A DNA stretch of 64,000 nt from Caedibacter sp. 37-49. Lineage in GTDB: Bacteria > Pseudomonadota > Alphaproteobacteria > Caedimonadales > Caedimonadaceae. The notes beneath the pieces are model-generated. The model was not told the DNA's origin and ran no database searches. It saw only the letters and a program-made list of their open reading frames with translations. A program made the position numbers and the translations under genes. Below are positions 60,082 to 64,000 of the stretch, piece after piece. Each line of letters begins with the position of its first letter. Positions within the stretch are counted from its first letter, which is position 1. Location of the stretch: positions 17,149 to 81,148 of the forward strand of contig MKUV01000018.1 in NCBI GenBank assembly GCA_001898725.1, in the 5' to 3' direction.

Positions 60082-61077
60082 TTAAATTTTGTAATATTCT
60101 TTATACCACTTAATAAATTTTGGAATACCTTCTGAGATAGGGGTGGTAGGAGAATAATTTAAGTCTCGTTCTGAGGCAGTAATGTCGGCTAAACTTTCTT
60201 GAACATCACCAGCTTGTAAGGGAAGCATCTTTAAGATTGCCTTTTTCCCAAGAGAATCTTCGATATAATGAATAAAATTAAGAAGTTTTTCACTTATGTT
60301 ATTTCCAAGGTTGTATACTTTGTGCGGTGGTAAAGCAGTCTCATTTGATGGTGGGGAATTTAATGCGCCTACAATACCTTTTACGATATCATCAATATAA
60401 GTAAAATCGCGCTTCATCTCACCGTAGTTAAAAACTTGGATTGGTTGATCATTAACAATCGCTTTGGTAAATAAGAAAACAGCCATATCTGGACGTCCCC
60501 AGGGTCCATAAACGGTAAAAAAACGAAGGCCAGTAGAAGGAATTCGATAAAGATGGGCATACGATTGAGTCATTAGTTCATCTGCTTTTTTTGTGGCAGC
60601 GTAAAGAGAAACAGGCGTTTCACATCGATCCTCGACGGAAAATGGTAGTTTTGTATTTCCACCATAAACAGAAGATGAACTGGCATAAATAAAATGTTTA
60701 AACCCTTTACGATGGCGGGCTAATTCTAACATCACTATGTGACCCATGATGTTTGCTTCTATGTAAGCAAAAGGATTGATAAGAGAATAACGTACACCAG
60801 CTTGAGCCGCTAAATTTACAATATGCATGATTTCAGGATGCAATTCCCAAATTTGTTGCATTTGAGAGCGCTCAGCGATATTTGCTTGATAAAATTTAAA
60901 ATTGGAAAAGGACTTTAGATTTTCTAGGCGTGCATGCTTAAGGGTAACGTCATAGTAATCATTTAAGTTATCAATTCCAATGATTAAATAGCCATTTTTA
61001 AGAAGATGTGACGCTAAGCTATATCCAATAAAGCCAGCCACACCAGTAACAAGAATAGGCGAAGAAGATGTTAACAT
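60082..61077 (-). CDS. NAD-dependent epimerase/dehydratase (UDP-glucuronate 4-epimerase-like)
   Basis: ILVTGVAGFIGYSLASHLL, AAQAGVRYSLINPFAYIEANI, YASSSSVYGGN, SLYAATKKADELMTQSYAHLYRIPSTGLRFFTVYGPWGRPDMA. Confidence 0.92.
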   Translation of the reverse strand: MLTSSSPILVTGVAGFIGYSLASHLLKNGYLIIGIDNLNDYYDVTLKHARLENLKSFSNFKFYQANIAERSQMQQIWELHPEIMHIVNLAAQAGVRYSLINPFAYIEANIMGHIVMLELARHRKGFKHFIYASSSSVYGGNTKLPFSVEDRCETPVSLYAATKKADELMTQSYAHLYRIPSTGLRFFTVYGPWGRPDMAVFLFTKAIVNDQPIQVFNYGEMKRDFTYIDDIVKGIVGALNSPPSNETALPPHKVYNLGNNISEKLLNFIHYIEDSLGKKAILKMLPLQAGDVQESLADITASERDLNYSPTTPISEGIPKFIKWYKEYYKI

Positions 61078-61090
61078 TATAAACTCTTTT

Positions 61091-62371
61091 TTATCCAATA
61101 TCCTTGGTTGAATTCTTTCCGAATGTTTCATGCATAAACAAAGTTAGTAATAAAGCTATTACAAGACATACTGGGATAGAAAGTAAAGCTAATTTCCAAT
61201 TAGCTAATGTGTAAAAGGGAATACCTTGTACAATTTTACCATTCCAAGATTTATCTAATATCCACCCCACAAAAGGTTGGAATATAACGCCGCTTAACAT
61301 GACGACCATATTTGTAAGTCCAAGCGTGAGGCCACTCATTGAACTAGGAATAATTTCACAAATTGCTGCAAACCCTAATAATTGTCCTGTAAACGAAGCA
61401 CCGGTTAGAAAGAGAAGAATATACATAAAGGGCAAAGGAATTGGAATGAAAACGATAATAATATAAAAAACTAAAGAAAATGATGCGCCAAGTATCATCG
61501 GTTTACGACGTGTTTGAAAATAATCTGATAGATAGGTCGTAATAGGGCTTGCAATTGCCATTCCAAAAAAGATCATTGCAATAGCACTTGCAGCTATTTT
61601 GCGTTCTATATGGTAGACTGTGCTAAGGTAGGGTACGCCCCATAGATCTGCAAAAGCAGCAAGAGGGACATACATGAATGAACTGTAAACCGCAATAAAC
61701 CAAAATTGCGGAGTTTTTAAAAGTTGAACTAAATTTTTTCCTAATTCACGAGCTGAAGGAAAAGAGATTTCGTTTACGGTGGAAGTATTTTTATCACAAA
61801 TAATAAACCACATCGCTGAGGCTAATATAAGGCCTAATCCACTCATAATTAAAAGTGAAGATCGCCATCCTATATGTTCAAGTAAAAAGGCTAAAGGAGC
61901 TCCTCCAGAGGTTGCTCCGATCGTCCCTAAAACCATAGTGAAGCCAATTACTTTCCCTACTTTTTGAGGGGGAAACCATAACGTCGCTAGCTTTAATGTT
62001 CCAATAAATGCGCAAGCTGAACCTGCTCCCATAAGTAATCTTCCTGTAGAAGCAAGAGGAAGAGCATCCGCTGTTGCAAATAAGAAAGTTCCAATTACAC
62101 AAAGCAAGGTTGAAAACGTTAGAACCCGTCGCGGACCAAAACGATCCATGATAAACCCTAAAGGAATTTGTAAAGCATCATATGCATAATAATAGAAAGC
62201 ACTTAATATTCCTAAAACATAACTATTAACTTGAAAAGCAACCATCAAGTCCTTTGTCATAACACTTGGGGATACTCTTAAAACAAATTGATAACAATAA
62301 AATACTCCCCCACACAACCAAATCGCCCAGGGAATATAACGTGCTAAGGAAGGATTTTTTATAAAATACAT
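61091..62371 (-). CDS. MFS transporter (paralog 1)
   Basis: YCYQFVLRVSPSVMTKDLM, GFIMDRFGPRRVL, LLMGAGSACAFIGTLKL; strongly similar to neighbour. Confidence 0.9.
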   Translation of the reverse strand: MYFIKNPSLARYIPWAIWLCGGVFYCYQFVLRVSPSVMTKDLMVAFQVNSYVLGILSAFYYYAYDALQIPLGFIMDRFGPRRVLTFSTLLCVIGTFLFATADALPLASTGRLLMGAGSACAFIGTLKLATLWFPPQKVGKVIGFTMVLGTIGATSGGAPLAFLLEHIGWRSSLLIMSGLGLILASAMWFIICDKNTSTVNEISFPSARELGKNLVQLLKTPQFWFIAVYSSFMYVPLAAFADLWGVPYLSTVYHIERKIAASAIAMIFFGMAIASPITTYLSDYFQTRRKPMILGASFSLVFYIIIVFIPIPLPFMYILLFLTGASFTGQLLGFAAICEIIPSSMSGLTLGLTNMVVMLSGVIFQPFVGWILDKSWNGKIVQGIPFYTLANWKLALLSIPVCLVIALLLTLFMHETFGKNSTKDIG

Positions 62372-62426
62372 GACAACTTTCTAACAAAGAAAATAAGAGG
62401 GTTCAAGTATACACGAAAAAACATTA

Positions 62427-63782
62427 TTAAATTGATTCTGAAGTAAGGGGTTTTTTTAAGGCTTCTGGGAAAGTTTCAGGAATAAACTTAATGAGTAAAA
62501 GTGCAATAAATACGCTAAGAGGAATTGGCATTAAAGCAAAACGCCATTCACCTAAAGTATAATCAGGTAGCCCATTCGTTATTGTTCCTTGCCAAAATTG
62601 ATCTAATAACCAGCCTACAAGAGGGAGGCATATCACACCACTTAGCATTACAATCATATTTGCGAATCCTATGGCGACACCACTCGCAGAGTGAGGAACA
62701 ATATCGCAAATTGATGCAAAGGAAAGAATTTTTCCTGAATAAAATACGCCAGCTAGAAAAAGCAAGATATACATGCTGCTTAAAGAAACATGCGGCATAT
62801 AAATAATAAGCATATATGTCACAAGAGAGCCAACAGCTGAGATAATCATAGGCCAAAGACGGGTTTTAAAGTGATCTGAAAGAAAAGTACTAATGGGTGA
62901 TCCTACAGCTGCTCCAATAAAAATCATAGATATAACAGATGCGGCTACAGGTCGTTCAAGGGAATAGATTTCACGAATGAAAGGAACTCCCCATAGGTCT
63001 GCGAAAACAGCAATTGGTACATACATTAAAGCACTATAAACTGCGATTATCCAAAGTTTAGGCATGCGAACAATAGTTAGAAGTCCTTTTAGGAGCGAAG
63101 CACGATCATTTTCTGAGCTTGCAGCTTGATTCCAAGGTGTATGCCATGGATTTTTATCTTTTACGACAAACCAAATTGTCACTGTTAGGATGCTTCCAAT
63201 AAAAGCCAAAAAAAAGAAAGAAATTTTCCAGTTTGTTTTCTCAACAAGAAAAGCTAAAGGGGCTCCCCCTAAGCTTGCACCTAATGTTCCTAAGAAAATT
63301 GTAAGACCGATAAGGCGACCTACACGTTGAGGAGGAAACCATAAAGTAATTAATTTAATGCTTCCTAAAAGCGCGCAAGCAGCGCCTGCGCCGATTAAAA
63401 GACGCCCAAACGAGGCTACAGCCAATGTGCTTGCAATCGAAAATATGAGAGTTCCAATGACGGTTGTTAAGCAGGATAAGGCTAAAATTTTACGTGGTCC
63501 AAATCGGTCAACAATCATTCCTATTGGGACTTGCATGATTGCATAAGCATTGTAGAAGAAAGCTGAAAGTACGCCAAGGGCATAACTTTGAACGCCAAAA
63601 TGACGCATCAAGTCTTCTGTTATAATGCTTGGTGAAATGCGAAGAATAAATTGAAAGAAATAAAAGAAACTTCCACAGGCCCAAATTTTCCAAGAGAGTA
63701 AAGGATCCTTTAATGTTTGGACGGAAGAGGATGGTCGTTCTAAGTTCATAAGGCTCGATACTCCTTGCGAAAGCTTGCGCAT
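62427..63782 (-). CDS. MFS transporter (paralog 2)
   Basis: YFFQFILRISPSIITEDLM, GMIVDRFGPRKIL, LLIGAGAACALLGSIKL; tandem paralog of 61091..62371. Confidence 0.9.
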   Translation of the reverse strand: MRKLSQGVSSLMNLERPSSSVQTLKDPLLSWKIWACGSFFYFFQFILRISPSIITEDLMRHFGVQSYALGVLSAFFYNAYAIMQVPIGMIVDRFGPRKILALSCLTTVIGTLIFSIASTLAVASFGRLLIGAGAACALLGSIKLITLWFPPQRVGRLIGLTIFLGTLGASLGGAPLAFLVEKTNWKISFFFLAFIGSILTVTIWFVVKDKNPWHTPWNQAASSENDRASLLKGLLTIVRMPKLWIIAVYSALMYVPIAVFADLWGVPFIREIYSLERPVAASVISMIFIGAAVGSPISTFLSDHFKTRLWPMIISAVGSLVTYMLIIYMPHVSLSSMYILLFLAGVFYSGKILSFASICDIVPHSASGVAIGFANMIVMLSGVICLPLVGWLLDQFWQGTITNGLPDYTLGEWRFALMPIPLSVFIALLLIKFIPETFPEALKKPLTSESI

Positions 63783-63900
63783 TTTGTAATATTTTCAGGC
63801 CGTTCACTTTTCGCAAGGGTTGAATGTAACTCTTTCTCAAAAAGATGCAACTATAAACCAATCTTTTATTCCATTTTTTATTTTTAATCACAATTCATAA

Positions 63901-63929
63901 TTGACGCTTTTAGAAGCTCATGTTATACA
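63901..63929 (+). promoter_or_regulatory. sigma70-like promoter
   Basis: TTGACG - 17 bp - TATACA, immediately upstream of the CIRCE element. Confidence 0.7.
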
Positions 63930-63930
63930 A

Positions 63931-63957
63931 TTAGCACTCTTCCTGTTTAAGTGCTAA
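63931..63957 (+). promoter_or_regulatory. CIRCE element (HrcA operator)
   Basis: TTAGCACTC-N9-AAGTGCTAA versus consensus TTAGCACTC-N9-GAGTGCTAA (one mismatch). Confidence 0.9.
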
Positions 63958-64000
63958 TGTGGGGCTTAATTGTAGTTGAAGAGCAACTTTCGTCTTTTAG

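Noticed and set aside
1-64000. CRISPR array, complete prophage, IS element or restriction-modification system
   Set aside because: No regularly spaced repeats, transposase, integrase, cas, restriction or methylation-system genes recognised in the window; pcm is a protein methyltransferase.

Overview
AT-rich alphaproteobacterial chromosome segment. Gene content, signal-peptide-rich hypothetical proteins, many MFS transporters and visible gene decay suggest a host-associated lineage, perhaps Holosporales or Rickettsiales-like; taxonomy is inference. Housekeeping genes are mostly intact: fabF 3' end, mltG, pcm, trhO, iscX/fdx, phrB, hda/perM/pgsA/DUF2066, ndk/holC/pepA, rpmG, hpf, ettA, lipB, recA, PBP1A, yidD/yidC/engB, lolA/ftsK, tRNA-Pro. 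A CIRCE element at the right edge predicts a groES/groEL-type operon just outside the window. Main points of interest: (1) a 491-aa secreted protein with a C-S-E ... P-C-x-x-C arrangement resembling deaminase-fold toxins/effectors; (2) a duplicated mltG 3' end flanking a 1.37-kb insert that carries a secreted-protein gene; (3) an accessory island at about 38.3-42.1 kb with a newly traced secreted-protein pseudogene, flanking direct repeats, clustered palindromic repeats, a dead plasmid-stabilization-like gene and a phage-like remnant; (4) a set of small secreted-protein genes each broken by one or two mutations; (5) an orphan transcription unit at about 34.7-35.0 kb (possible sRNA); (6) an orphan UmuD-like regulator with a direct repeat in its promoter. 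Homology calls are from recognition of protein motifs only; no database search was possible.
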